Shown: positions 39,026-49,587, numbered from the stretch's first letter. The stretch is DNA of 64,000 nt from Roseibium sp. Sym1 (GCF_027359675.1 NZ_CP114786.1:4810501-4874500); one strand, 5' to 3'. Notes: generated by a model not told the origin, from the sequence alone. Numbers and translations: made by a program.

Positions 39026-39403
39026 ATGGAAACCGTAGTCATCGTAATCCACCTGATGGTCGTGCTGGCCCTGGTGCTTGTTGTCCTCCTGCAGCGTTCC
39101 GAAGGCGGCGCGCTCGGCATTGGCGGCGGCGGAGGCGGTGGCCTCATGTCCAGCCGAGGCACGGCAAACATCCTGACCCGCGCGACGGCCATTCTCGCGG
39201 TTGCTTTTTTCGTGACATCGCTGGCACTCAGCCTGATCGCGAAGAATCAGGACCGTCCCGGATCGATCCTCGACGCGGCGCCTGCCGCAACCGATGGGGC
39301 GACCACGCCGGCCGGAACCCCGGCAGAAGGCGGCTCCGGCGGCATCCTCGATTCGCTGAAGCCTCAGGAACCCTCCGGACCCCAGGTCCCGGCCGCGCAG
39401 TAA
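39026..39403 (+). CDS. secG: Preprotein translocase subunit SecG
   Basis: SecG assists SecYE-mediated export. The 125-residue protein has two membrane helices (about residues 3-23 and 53-75) around a glycine-rich loop (GGALGIGGGGGGGLMSSRGTAN), and an alanine/proline-rich C-terminal tail longer than in E. coli, common in Alphaproteobacteria. It sits between tpiA and pyrG, the usual arrangement. Confidence 0.95.
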   Translation: METVVIVIHLMVVLALVLVVLLQRSEGGALGIGGGGGGGLMSSRGTANILTRATAILAVAFFVTSLALSLIAKNQDRPGSILDAAPAATDGATTPAGTPAEGGSGGILDSLKPQEPSGPQVPAAQ

Positions 39404-39441
39404 GGCGGCCACACGGGCCGTTCGGCCCATTCACCTGACAT

Positions 39442-39473
39442 ATGCCCTGCGGCTGATTTCGCAGGGCATTTTT
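39442..39473 (+). terminator. Rho-independent terminator between secG and pyrG
   Basis: ATGCCCTGCG (39442-39451) and CGCAGGGCAT (39460-39469) form a perfect 10-bp stem with an 8-base loop, followed by four T residues. pyrG therefore needs its own promoter in the 60 bases that follow. Confidence 0.88.
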
Positions 39474-39482
39474 ATGTGTTGA

Positions 39483-41165
<1,683 letters not shown>

Positions 41166-41189
41166 AGTCGCTCTAACAAAGGATTGTCC

Positions 41190-42041
41190 ATGCTGCGCGG
41201 ACTTGATCACCTCGTCGTTGCGGTGAAGGATCTTGACGCGGCGGCCAAGGCCTATTCCGCGCTTGGCTTTACCGTCACGCCCGAAAACCGGCATTCCTGG
41301 GGAACGGCAAACCGGCTTGTACAGCTGGACGGCTTTTTCATCGAACTGCTGACCGTGGCGGAGCCGGACAAAATCCCGGAAGCATCCGGCGACACGTTTT
41401 CCTTCGGTGCTTTCAACCGGGATTTCCTGGCGAAGCGGGAAGGGGCCAGCATGCTGGTTCTCGACAGCGCCGGGCCGGATCTTGATCGTGCCGATTTCGA
41501 AAAGGCCGGTTTGAGGATCTATGAACCGTTTTCCTTCGAACGCGTTGCCAACCTTGCCGACGGGACGACCGCAAAGGTCGGTTTCGACCTGACCATTGTA
41601 GGCGATCCCCTCAGCCCGGGAATCGGCTACTTCACGTGTTACAACAGGTATCCGGAAAATTTCTGGAAACCCGAGTTCCAGAGCCATGCAAACGGGGCAA
41701 CCGGCCCCAGGGCCGTATACCTGGTCGCCGAAGACCCTTCCGACCATCATGAGTTTCTTGGCGGGTTCGCCGGGCAGCGGGAAATGCGGGCAACGAGCCT
41801 GGGTCTTGAAGTGACCACCGCGCGGGGAAAGATCGTCGTTCTGAACCCGCTCGCGTACGAGGCGCTTGCCGGTTCGAACGCCATGAGCGAAGTGATCGGC
41901 GCTTTGCCGCAGATCGCGGCATTGGAGATTGCCTGCGAGGGACTTGAGGAACGCAGCGTCGTGCGTGCCTCCGAGCTTTTTGGCCTGACCTTGATCCTCT
42001 CGCCTGCCGCCCAGGGCAGCGCCCCGCACGGGACGGCATGA
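41190..42041 (+). CDS. VOC superfamily (glyoxalase-like) protein
   Basis: The 283-residue protein has two vicinal-oxygen-chelate modules, the first starting GLDHLVVAVKDLDAAAKAYSALGFTVTP (about residues 4-31). It fits the Glyoxalase_3-type family of two-module VOC proteins. Metal-ligand candidates are His7 and glutamate in the FIELLTV strand. The substrate is unknown. It starts 24 bases after pyrG with AAAGGA upstream and may be read through from it. Confidence 0.85.
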   Translation: MLRGLDHLVVAVKDLDAAAKAYSALGFTVTPENRHSWGTANRLVQLDGFFIELLTVAEPDKIPEASGDTFSFGAFNRDFLAKREGASMLVLDSAGPDLDRADFEKAGLRIYEPFSFERVANLADGTTAKVGFDLTIVGDPLSPGIGYFTCYNRYPENFWKPEFQSHANGATGPRAVYLVAEDPSDHHEFLGGFAGQREMRATSLGLEVTTARGKIVVLNPLAYEALAGSNAMSEVIGALPQIAALEIACEGLEERSVVRASELFGLTLILSPAAQGSAPHGTA

Positions 42042-42207
42042 CTGCCGAAAGTCAGTTGTGCCGTCTACACGAATTGAAAACGCTGAGGAATTTTTCTTTT
42101 CGCGCAGCGTGCGTGCCTGCAATCTTCCCTTGTTGAATCACCAAGTCCTTTTATAGTGAACTCCGGCCACATGCCTCGACCCGGCGGTCTGCCTGCGGAG
42201 TTTCTAG

Positions 42208-43371
42208 ATGCCCTTTGTTCGTTTTTCCCCTTTTTCCCGATCCTTTGCGCTTGCTGTGGTGACGTCGGCTCTGCTGGTCGGTTGTTCCGACGACAGCAAG
42301 AAGCAGGCCGCGCCCGCAGCACCGCCGCCATCTGTCTCCGTTGCGAAAGTGGTCAAGCAGGACATTCGCCAGAGCGCCCGTTTCGTTGGCCAGATTGCGG
42401 CCGTCGATCAGGTCGACCTCGTTGCCCGCGTGAGCGGGTTCCTGGAAGAGAAGGCCGTCCCGGACGGGTCGATCGTCAAGAAGGACGACCTGCTTTTCAC
42501 GATCGAGAAGGCCCAGTATCAGGCGGCGCTGACCAAGGCCAAGGCCGATCTTGCCAGCGCCAAGGCCGATGCCGCGCTGAAAGCCGCCGACGAGAAGCGC
42601 GACAAGGACCTGCTCGAAAAGGGACACGTGTCCGAAGCCGCATACGAGGCGACGCTGGCACAGAAGCAACAGGCCGAGGCGTCGGTTGAAGCCGCGCAAT
42701 CAGGGTTGCAGCAGGCGGAACTCAACCTCAGCTACACCGATGTCAAGGCTCCGTTTCCGGGGCAGATCGGCAAGACCACCTATAGTGTGGGAGAAGTTGT
42801 CGGTCCGACCACCGACGCCCTGGCAAAGTTGATCAGACTTGCACCGGTCTATGTCAATTTTTCCGTCAGCGAGGCCCAGTATCTCAATGCGGTGAAAACG
42901 CACGGGCTCAATCCGGCGGACATCTCGGCGGATGAATCGCCCGACATCAGCCTGGTTCTGCCGAATGGCCAGACCTACGGCGAAAAGGGAAAGATCGTCT
43001 ATATCGACAACCAGGTGGACGCGACCACCGGGACCATTTCCTTCCGCGGCCAGTTCGCAAACAGCGACACGAAGCTGTTGTCGGGCACCTATGTGACGGT
43101 CGTGCTCGAGGCTCCGCAAACGGAAACTGCCCTGGTCGTGCCCCAGGCTGCCATTCAGCGCGATCAGCAGGGTGCCTTTGCGCTGTCCGTTACCGCCGAC
43201 AAGAAGGTGCAGCAGACTTACGTTGAACTCGGCCAGCAGATCGACACGAATTTTGTCGTCAACAAGGGCCTGGATGAAGGCACGGAAGTCATTGTCGAGG
43301 GGCTGCAGAAAGTACGCCCGGGCGTCGAGGTGGACCCGGTTCTTGCTTCCAAGCCGGCGGAGAAAAGCTAA
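42208..43371 (+). CDS. RND efflux membrane-fusion lipoprotein (AcrA/MexA-like)
   Basis: The 387-residue periplasmic adaptor has a lipoprotein signal ending ALLVGC (Cys26), lipoyl halves (AAVDQVDLVARVSGFLEEKAVPDGSIVKKDDLL and LNLSYTDVKAPFPGQIGKT), a coiled-coil hairpin between them and beta-barrel and MP domains. It pairs with the RND transporter that begins immediately after its stop. No TetR-type regulator or TolC-type channel gene is next to it. Confidence 0.94.
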   Translation: MPFVRFSPFSRSFALAVVTSALLVGCSDDSKKQAAPAAPPPSVSVAKVVKQDIRQSARFVGQIAAVDQVDLVARVSGFLEEKAVPDGSIVKKDDLLFTIEKAQYQAALTKAKADLASAKADAALKAADEKRDKDLLEKGHVSEAAYEATLAQKQQAEASVEAAQSGLQQAELNLSYTDVKAPFPGQIGKTTYSVGEVVGPTTDALAKLIRLAPVYVNFSVSEAQYLNAVKTHGLNPADISADESPDISLVLPNGQTYGEKGKIVYIDNQVDATTGTISFRGQFANSDTKLLSGTYVTVVLEAPQTETALVVPQAAIQRDQQGAFALSVTADKKVQQTYVELGQQIDTNFVVNKGLDEGTEVIVEGLQKVRPGVEVDPVLASKPAEKS

Positions 43372-46300
43372 ATGTTTTCAAGCTTTTTTATCTACCGGCC
43401 GAAATTCGCGCTGGTCATTTCCATTGTGATTACCATTGCCGGGATCCTCGGCTATGTGGCTTTGCCGGTCGAGCAGTTCCCCAACATCACGCCGCCCGTG
43501 GTGAACGTCTCTGCGACCTATACAGGCGCGAACGCCGAGGTTCTCGAGGAAACCGTTGCCGCGCCGATCGAAGGCCAGGTCAACGGTGTCGACGACATGA
43601 TCTACATGCAGTCGACCAGCAACGACAGCGGCAATTATTCCCTGAACGTGACTTTCTCGGTCGGAACTGACCCGGACATCGCCACGGTCAACACGCAGAA
43701 CCGCGTCAGCCAGGCAACCAGCCAGTTGCCGAGCGTCGTGACAAGCAATGGCGTGACTGTCCAGAAGGCCAGCACCAACATGCTGCTTGTGGTCACGCTC
43801 TATTCGCCGAACGGCACCTATGATCCGGTGTTCCTGTCCAACTACGCCTCGATCAACCTGAAGGATCCGCTTGCGCGTGTTCAGGGAGTCGGCCGCGCGG
43901 ATGTCATGACCGATTTCGCCTATGGCATGCGGATCTGGCTGGATCCGGACCGGTTGACCAGCCTGGGCATGACACCGACGGATTTCATCAATGCCGTTCA
44001 GGATCAGAACATTCAGGTGGCCGCCGGCCAGATCGGTGCGCCACCCGTTCCGGACGGGCAGCAGTTCCAGTACACGATCAAGGCCAAGGGCCGGCTGTCG
44101 AGCAAGGAAGAGTTCGAACAGATTGTGCTGAGGACCGGTGAGGACGGCGCGGTCGTCAAGATCGGCGACGTGGCCCGGGTCGAGCTCGGTGCGCAGTTCT
44201 ACAACGCCTCCGGTGAATACAACAGTCAGCCCGCCACGGTGCTAGCCATCTACCAGGCACCGGGCGCCAATGCGCTCCAGGTGTCTCAGAACGTGTTGGC
44301 GCGTCTTGAAACCCTGTCCAAGAACTTTCCGGACGACATGAAATACGGGGTGCCTTTCAACACCACCGATTTCGTGCAGGCATCGCTCGATGATGTGGTC
44401 ACCACGTTGTTCCTGACCTTCCTGCTTGTGGTCTCGGTGGTGTTCGTCTTTCTCGGAAACTGGCGTGCGACGATCATTCCGACCGTTGCCATTCCCGTTT
44501 CGCTGATCGGTACATTCGCCATTCTGCTTGCACTCGGCATGACGCTCAACACGATCTCGCTGTTTGCCCTGGTGCTGGCGATCGGCATCGTCGTCGATGA
44601 CGCCATTGTTGTCGTCGAGAACGTGGAACGCATCATTTCCGATGAAGGCCTGCCCCCCAAGGAAGCGACGGCAAAGGCCATGGAGCAGATCACCAGTCCG
44701 GTGATCGCGACGACCCTCGTGCTGCTGGCCGTGTTTGTGCCGACGATCTTCATGCCGGGGATCACGGGCAGGCTCTATTCCCAGTTCGCGGCAACGATCT
44801 CCATTTCCGTGGTGATTTCCTCGATCAACGCCCTGACCCTGTCACCGGCCCTGTGCGGCCTGATCCTCAAGGCCCGTTCCGGTCCGCCGCGCGGGATCAT
44901 GGGCCTGTTCGACAAGGGGATCACGGGGGTTCGCAACGGTTACACCGCGATCGTCCGCCGCCTAGTCAGGGTGGCCTTTATCGGGCTCGTCGTGGTCGGC
45001 GGCGCCATCGCCGTCATCATGACACTCGGCAGCTCGCTGCCTCAGGGCTTCCTGCCATCGGAGGACCAGGGCTATCTGATGGTGGACGTACAGCTGCCCG
45101 ACGGCGCCGCGCTCGGAAGGACCGAGCAGGTTACCGCGCAAGTGGTCGATCTGGCGTCGAAGACTGCCGGCGTGAAGGACATCGTCATCGTTAACGGCTA
45201 TTCCATCCTGAACGGTGCCACGTCCTCCAACGCGGCGCTCGTGATCGCGACCATGTCCAACTGGTCCGAACGCCAGGCTCCGGATCTGCGGATCGATGCG
45301 ATCCTCGCCAAGTTCTGGGCGGAATTCTCCACGATCCCCGGAGCCAACATCATCGCCTTCAACCCACCGCCGATTCCGGGGCTTGGCACCACGGGCGGCG
45401 TTCAGATGATGTTGCAGCAGAGCGACGGAACACCTCAGGACCTGGCGTCGGCTGTCGGCTCGATGGTCTATTCGGCCAACCAGAGCCCGGATATCGGCAG
45501 GGCCTATTCGACCTTCCGGGCAAACGTGCCGCAGGTCTTTGTCGATCTTGACCGCGAAAAGGCCAAGACACTCGGCATTGATGTCTCCAACGTCTTCACG
45601 ACGCTGCAGGCCTATCTGGGGTCCTACTATATCAACGACTTCAACATTTTCGGCCGTGTCTACAAGGTCATGATCCAGGCCGAGGGCAAGTATCGCGACA
45701 AGATCGAGGACATCGGCGAACTCTATGTCCGCTCTTCGGACGGCACCATGGTGCCGCTGCGCAGTATCCTGACGACACAGAACGTGCTCGGCCCGCAAAT
45801 CCTGACGCGCTACAACATGTTCCGGTCCGCCGCCGTGATGGCCGATCCGGCACCGGGAGCGTCCACGGGTGTCGTCATCAACGAGGTTCAGACAGCGGCC
45901 CAGGAAGCGCTTCCGCCTGGCTACACCTACGAGTGGACCGGCACGGCCCTGCAGCAGCTCGGGTCCGGCAACATCGTGCTGTTCATCCTGCTCCTGTCGA
46001 TCCTGTTCACCTATCTGTTTTTGGTGGCGCAATACGAGAGCTGGACGATGCCGGTCGCGATCCTGATGTCGGTGTCCTTTGCGATCATGGGGGCTCTGGT
46101 TGCCGTCTTCGTGACGGGAGGCGATGTCAATCTCTATACGCAGATCGGGATGATCATGCTGGTCGGCATGGGGGCCAAGAACGCGATCCTGATCGTGGAA
46201 TTCGCCATGGAACAGCGCGACGGCGGCAAATCCATCCGGGATGCCGCCGTGGAGGCCGGGCATCTGCGTTTCCGAGCGGTGATGATGACCGCATTGTCGT

Positions 46301-46518
46301 TCCTGCTCGGGGTGGTGCCGCTGATGACGGCCTCCAGCGCGGGCGCGGCCAGCCAGAAGGCCATCGGCTTTGCCGTCTTCGGCGGCATGCTGTTCGCCAC
46401 CTGTATCGGTGTTCTGATGATCCCGATCCTCTATGTCTGCCTGCAGGCGACCCGCGAGACGGTCAAGGGCTGGCTCGGAGGCGGCAAGAAGGATGCCGCG
46501 GCGGTTCCGGCGGAATAG
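43372..46518 (+). CDS. RND multidrug efflux transporter (AcrB-like)
   Basis: The 1048-residue inner-membrane pump has full length for the HAE1 RND family, with twelve membrane helices. The N-terminal MFSSFFIYRPKFALVISIVITIAGILGYVALPVEQFP, the proton-relay aspartates in ALVLAIGIVVDDAIVVVENVER (helix 4) and the GMGAKNAILIVEFA segment (helix 10) are all present. It uses the proton gradient to export lipophilic compounds with the adjacent fusion protein. A terminator follows. Confidence 0.96.
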   Translation: MFSSFFIYRPKFALVISIVITIAGILGYVALPVEQFPNITPPVVNVSATYTGANAEVLEETVAAPIEGQVNGVDDMIYMQSTSNDSGNYSLNVTFSVGTDPDIATVNTQNRVSQATSQLPSVVTSNGVTVQKASTNMLLVVTLYSPNGTYDPVFLSNYASINLKDPLARVQGVGRADVMTDFAYGMRIWLDPDRLTSLGMTPTDFINAVQDQNIQVAAGQIGAPPVPDGQQFQYTIKAKGRLSSKEEFEQIVLRTGEDGAVVKIGDVARVELGAQFYNASGEYNSQPATVLAIYQAPGANALQVSQNVLARLETLSKNFPDDMKYGVPFNTTDFVQASLDDVVTTLFLTFLLVVSVVFVFLGNWRATIIPTVAIPVSLIGTFAILLALGMTLNTISLFALVLAIGIVVDDAIVVVENVERIISDEGLPPKEATAKAMEQITSPVIATTLVLLAVFVPTIFMPGITGRLYSQFAATISISVVISSINALTLSPALCGLILKARSGPPRGIMGLFDKGITGVRNGYTAIVRRLVRVAFIGLVVVGGAIAVIMTLGSSLPQGFLPSEDQGYLMVDVQLPDGAALGRTEQVTAQVVDLASKTAGVKDIVIVNGYSILNGATSSNAALVIATMSNWSERQAPDLRIDAILAKFWAEFSTIPGANIIAFNPPPIPGLGTTGGVQMMLQQSDGTPQDLASAVGSMVYSANQSPDIGRAYSTFRANVPQVFVDLDREKAKTLGIDVSNVFTTLQAYLGSYYINDFNIFGRVYKVMIQAEGKYRDKIEDIGELYVRSSDGTMVPLRSILTTQNVLGPQILTRYNMFRSAAVMADPAPGASTGVVINEVQTAAQEALPPGYTYEWTGTALQQLGSGNIVLFILLLSILFTYLFLVAQYESWTMPVAILMSVSFAIMGALVAVFVTGGDVNLYTQIGMIMLVGMGAKNAILIVEFAMEQRDGGKSIRDAAVEAGHLRFRAVMMTALSFLLGVVPLMTASSAGAASQKAIGFAVFGGMLFATCIGVLMIPILYVCLQATRETVKGWLGGGKKDAAAVPAE

Positions 46519-46575
46519 GACGCAGGCTAATCGGCTGGGCTTGACCCGGCCGTTAGATACTCAAGAACAAACAGA

Positions 46576-46608
46576 CGGGGCGGTTCGCAAGGGCCGCCTC
46601 GTTTTTTT
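46576..46608 (+). terminator. Rho-independent terminator after the RND operon
   Basis: CGGGGCGG (46576-46583) pairs with CCGCCTCG (46594-46601) with one G-T wobble and a 10-base loop, followed by seven T residues. Confidence 0.9.
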
Positions 46609-46756
46609 GGACATTGCAAGTCTATGGGACGACAGCGATTTCGACCACCAAATGCTGAGCTGGATCAGGCGCGGCCGACATGGACCGTCATTCGCGGGGC
46701 AACTCGCCCACGCATCCTCAGACTGTCGAATGTAAGGAAAAGATCTTCGGAAAGTT

Positions 46757-46832
46757 TGGTGAGCCGACAGGGGTTCGAACCCTGGACCTACTGATTAAAA
46801 GTCAGTTGCTCTACCAGCTGAGCTATCGGCTC
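46757..46832 (-). tRNA. tRNA-Lys (anticodon UUU)
   Basis: On the minus strand a 76-base cloverleaf is complete: acceptor GAGCCGA/TCGGCTC, D arm GCTC/GAGC, anticodon arm ACTGA/TCAGT with loop CTTTTAA (anticodon TTT), T arm CAGGG/CCCTG with TTCGAAC, discriminator A and encoded CCA (46757-46759). It marks the last clearly host feature before the foreign small-gene region, which begins on its 5' side. Confidence 0.97.
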
Positions 46833-46986
46833 TCACCACGTGCTGGAATGAACTGTTGTCTAATAGTTCCGGGCACTTAACGCAACCCTAAAAATCGGAA
46901 AAATTGACCCTGTGGAAATCAAATTTACAGCAAAAATATTGGAATTTACAATCTTGTTCGCGAATGTTCCTTATTTCCATTTCGCT

Positions 46987-47271
46987 CTACGTCTTGAGAG
47001 CGCGGATGGCAGCGGTGATTTGGTTCAATGCAATAGACGCTCCATCTACAATACCAACCGCGAGCGGCAAGGTAATGCCATGATCTTCTGCCGCCTTCGC
47101 AGCTTCCTCCAGTGCCTGGTTACGGGCTTTCGCGTGTTCATTCTCCAACCACCTGCGAAAGTCACCTTCGCTCTGCCAAGCTTTCCAGCAAAGTCCATCA
47201 ACGAAACGGTTCACGACCTTCCGGTCACCTGTCTCCACCACCTCTACTACGTCTGTCTTGGTCTTGGACAT
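46987..47271 (-). CDS. Hypothetical element protein, 94 aa
   Basis: Last gene of the leftward array. The product is helical with a KARNQALEEAAKAAEDHG coiled-coil-like segment and a C-terminal alanine-rich helix. The ATG at 47271 is set by GAGGAG in the cassette GAGTCCTGAC just upstream. It resembles the small Ala/Glu-rich proteins common in Rhizobiales prophages; no function is known. The 154-base gap between it and the tRNA is AT-rich and shows nothing definite. Confidence 0.6.
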   Translation of the reverse strand: MSKTKTDVVEVVETGDRKVVNRFVDGLCWKAWQSEGDFRRWLENEHAKARNQALEEAAKAAEDHGITLPLAVGIVDGASIALNQITAAIRALKT

Positions 47272-47272
47272 G

Positions 47273-47440
47273 TCAGGACTCCTCGGAGCTTTCAAACGTG
47301 CGGAGCTGGTCATCCCAATCGCCCGGCTCCATCTCGGCTGGAAAGTGCTCTCTGTTCTCGCCTTGCTGCTGCGTTTGCCAGAAGCGATAAAAGCGGTTCA
47401 CAGCCTCATGCTGCTCGAAAATGAATTCTTCCAAGGTCAT
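47273..47440 (-). CDS. Hypothetical element protein, 55 aa
   Basis: Small acidic, aromatic-rich protein (MTLEEFIFEQHEAVNRFYRFW...). It starts after the cassette GAGTCCTGAG and ends in -ES because the next copy of the cassette encodes its last codons and stop. It is one base from the next start. Not recognised. Confidence 0.6.
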   Translation of the reverse strand: MTLEEFIFEQHEAVNRFYRFWQTQQQGENREHFPAEMEPGDWDDQLRTFESSEES

Positions 47441-47441
47441 C

Positions 47442-47588
47442 TCAGGACTCTTGCTGATACCAGGGCGCATGTTTCTGTTCGGTCTTTTTGACGTGTTTGC
47501 AGCTTGAGCACTTCAGGTCTTTGTGCTCCTCGCAATCTTCCTTGCCGCACTCACCGACCCACGCCAGAATGAATTTGCATTTACTCAT
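47442..47588 (-). CDS. Cysteine-rich microprotein, 48 aa
   Basis: A 48-residue product (MSKCKFILAWVGECGKEDC...) with six cysteines including a CSSC pair, likely a small zinc-binding fold. Both ends are defined by GAGTCCTGAG cassettes, and the protein ends in -ES like its two neighbours. Coding is supported by the exact cassette spacing and the tight tiling with adjacent genes. Confidence 0.6.
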   Translation of the reverse strand: MSKCKFILAWVGECGKEDCEEHKDLKCSSCKHVKKTEQKHAPWYQQES

Positions 47589-47589
47589 C

Positions 47590-47826
47590 TCAGGACTCCA
47601 AATCCTTCAGGGCGAACCGGCGCCAGACTTCCTTGACAAGCTGGTCCATCCAAGTAGTCAAAGCGGCGCTATCCGCATGATTGATCGTCTGAAGAAAGGC
47701 ATTCGTGGTCTTTCGAAGCGCTCCGTCTCCGATCATTCCTTTCTTCTCAAATTCGCAATAATCCTCGTGAATTGCGCAGCACTCTTCCCTTGAGAGTTGC
47801 GCAACAAATTTTCTGAGCGTGTTCAT
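47590..47826 (-). CDS. Hypothetical element protein, 78 aa
   Basis: Helical, soluble protein (MNTLRKFVAQLSREECCAIHEDY...) ending -LES within a GAGTCCTGAG cassette. The start has GGAGGAATGAG directly upstream. It lies one base from the next start. No family recognised. Confidence 0.6.
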   Translation of the reverse strand: MNTLRKFVAQLSREECCAIHEDYCEFEKKGMIGDGALRKTTNAFLQTINHADSAALTTWMDQLVKEVWRRFALKDLES

Positions 47827-47827
47827 C

Positions 47828-48082
47828 TCATTCCTCCTGAGCTGCTTGGAGCATGGCGCGGAGTTCGTCGGCTACTTCTTCATGTGCCCAACCGCCTGCA
47901 CCAATAGCCAAGTCGTTTATACAATTGGCGGCAGTCTTAAGGACATGTGTGGGCACCATCACCACCCCTGCTTCTTTGCAGTAAGCATGGATGGCGGCTT
48001 CGAGATTGGCCTTGGACGGTTGAAACATGCGATTTCCCCAAACGGCTTGCGCCGCCTCTATGGCCTTGGGATCAAGTTTCAT
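47828..48082 (-). CDS. Hypothetical element protein, 84 aa
   Basis: The product (MKLDPKAIEAAQAVWGNRMF...) has the layout of short phage proteins seen in Rhizobiales: an N-terminal helix, a central AYCKEAGVVMVP segment and an acidic C-terminal helix. The ATG overlaps the upstream stop (ATGA); an in-frame upstream start would intrude on that gene. Confidence 0.6.
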   Translation of the reverse strand: MKLDPKAIEAAQAVWGNRMFQPSKANLEAAIHAYCKEAGVVMVPTHVLKTAANCINDLAIGAGGWAHEEVADELRAMLQAAQEE

Positions 48083-48447
48083 GATCTGTCTCTTTCTAAA
48101 ATCTCGGTGTGGCAATCGATCATCTCGTAAGGATCTTCAAAGCCATTGCCATCGGGTTTGAAGCCTTCCTGCTCGTATTGTTCTTCACTGGCATTCTCTG
48201 CCATCTGAAGCGTTTTGAAGCCGTGACAGGTGAGGGACTTTTCACCGCGCACATAAGAAGTACCGCCGCCCTCATAGTCGTCTTCGACTTCAACCGCCGT
48301 CTTGTGGCAGGGAAAATCCGAATATGGACTGGATGCCATGAAGGCAAAGTCCGCGGCGCGATCAGGGTGAAGTGCGAGGGTGCCGGTATGAGCAAACGGA
48401 CACAGACCGCAACACTCTTTCATCCATGTCCTCTTTATCTCGGCCAT
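48079..48447 (-). CDS. Cysteine-containing element protein, 122 aa
   Basis: The N-terminus holds a CCGLCPF cluster followed by a later CH and CHGFK, which suggests a metal-binding domain. The C-terminal half is acidic. It overlaps the next gene by ATGA. A GTG at 48450 would add one residue. No family is recognised. Confidence 0.6.
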   Translation of the reverse strand: MAEIKRTWMKECCGLCPFAHTGTLALHPDRAADFAFMASSPYSDFPCHKTAVEVEDDYEGGGTSYVRGEKSLTCHGFKTLQMAENASEEQYEQEGFKPDGNGFEDPYEMIDCHTEILERDRS

Positions 48448-48461
48448 CACGCTTCCACTCG

Positions 48462-48722
48462 TTAATTCGATACTGTGAAGCCGGTCGCCATTCGCTGCAG
48501 CGGGGATGGTTTTGCGCCGGCCGGGCAGATCGCAAGACGTACTTCTTGCCCATCAATACTCACCGTCGCTCCATTGAGGTTCAGTCCAGGCTCGATGCCG
48601 AGGAACTGGAATGGCTCACCACACTGCGCGCACTTGATTGTGACGTCAGCCATGAACCGGCCGCTGTCCTTCAAGCGGTAAACATCGACGTTTGCGGAAA
48701 AATCTTCATGTTTGCAGGTCAC
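48462..48722 (-). CDS. Zinc-ribbon-like phage protein, 86 aa
   Basis: Contains CKH near the start and a CAQCGEPFQFLGIEPGLNLNG segment followed by GATVSIDGQEVRLAICPAG. This pattern recurs in small hypothetical proteins of Rhizobiales prophages. It probably binds zinc through the CxxC pair. Function unknown. Confidence 0.65.
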   Translation of the reverse strand: MTCKHEDFSANVDVYRLKDSGRFMADVTIKCAQCGEPFQFLGIEPGLNLNGATVSIDGQEVRLAICPAGAKPSPLQRMATGFTVSN

Positions 48723-48732
48723 GCGCTTAATC

Positions 48733-48945
48733 CTAGTCGAGAATTTGTTGGCGGAGAATTGTGCGGAGCTCGTCCGCAGTGATGGTCAGCTTGGCGCCTA
48801 TATCGATTGGTAGTTTTTGATCCTGCAGGCTGCAGACCTCATCAACGACGCCATCAATGATTGCCTCAATGAAATCAAGTGCCGCTTCCTCGCTCTCTTC
48901 CTTGAGATCGCCAAGACCGTATACAGTGAGTTCTGTTGGCTTCAT
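48733..48945 (-). CDS. Hypothetical acidic element protein, 70 aa
   Basis: Strongly acidic product (GLGDLKEESEEAALDFIEAIIDGVVDEV...), probably helical. GGAGGCACTC precedes the ATG. Such acidic microproteins can be DNA mimics or anti-regulators in phages, but nothing in the sequence proves this. Confidence 0.6.
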   Translation of the reverse strand: MKPTELTVYGLGDLKEESEEAALDFIEAIIDGVVDEVCSLQDQKLPIDIGAKLTITADELRTILRQQILD

Positions 48946-48981
48946 GAGTGCCTCCGTTTTTATGACTGGAATCGAACCTCT

Positions 48982-49566
48982 TTAGAGATCCATCGACACA
49001 GAAAGTTTGAAGCCGCCTGTTGGTTCGAATTCAGACCAGATCCTTTGTGTTGATTCCCATGGCTGTTTTTTTCGTATTTCGTTCTCGAGCATGATCAAAC
49101 TGAAGTGGCCGTTGATCAATCGCCGGCGAATACTATTTAAGAGAGCGTCGATCTCTTCAACTCGTTCTTGCGATCCGGGTTTCGAGGACGTAACCGTCCT
49201 ACCTTCGACCATTTCTCCGCCATGTCCGGCGCCGCTGTCGCTATCTGAACAGCATGGCACACCCTTGTTCGCCTGGACGCGCACCGCGCGGTCGTCCCAT
49301 AGCTCGATCATGCCGAAGTCTTTGGTGCAGGTGACAGCAAGGCGAGCGCCAATGTGCCTTTCTGCCCAGTCTTGAATGAACGAGATTTCTTCAGGATCAG
49401 CCCGCCAGGCTCTGGCGGTGAAGATGCGCACCTCGATACCTTTCGAGATCCATTCTTTGACCCGTTCAACCATAGGCGCGATCGGTTCGCCGATATGACC
49501 GGCACCAAGCCAACCTCCGTAGTGAGCGAGCGTTCCATCCAAATCGACACCTATCCATCCGGCCAT
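48982..49566 (-). CDS. HAD-superfamily phosphatase-like protein
   Basis: The 194-residue protein has HAD motif I DLDGTLA (residues 8-14) with both catalytic aspartates, a motif II-type threonine in IFTAR (about residue 50) and a late acidic pair in ELWDDRAV (about 88-95). The HAD core covers about residues 1-100, as in small phage HAD phosphatases. The remaining about 95 residues, with a cysteine pair and a helical tail, look like an added domain. A nucleotide or sugar-phosphate substrate is possible. Confidence 0.75.
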   Translation of the reverse strand: MAGWIGVDLDGTLAHYGGWLGAGHIGEPIAPMVERVKEWISKGIEVRIFTARAWRADPEEISFIQDWAERHIGARLAVTCTKDFGMIELWDDRAVRVQANKGVPCCSDSDSGAGHGGEMVEGRTVTSSKPGSQERVEEIDALLNSIRRRLINGHFSLIMLENEIRKKQPWESTQRIWSEFEPTGGFKLSVSMDL

Positions 49567-49587
49567 TTTTCAGGTTCCTTTTGTTGG

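Larger units (their letters stand above)
47272..47598 (-). repeat. GAGTCCTGAG junction cassette, three copies
   Basis: Minus-strand copies at 47281-47272, 47450-47441 and 47598-47589 place GAG-TCC-TGA in frame at the end of each upstream gene and the next ATG immediately after. Three consecutive proteins therefore all end in Glu-Ser. Confidence 0.8.

Noticed and set aside
46757..46832. tRNA-Lys as the attachment site of the small-gene element
   Set aside because: The element lies on the 5' side of the tRNA, no integrase gene is present and no repeat of the tRNA end was seen within the window.
47488..47793. Plus-strand frames over the 47-51 kb region
   Set aside because: The minus-strand genes tile with cassettes and ribosome sites, whereas the plus-strand frames cross these junctions without any signals.
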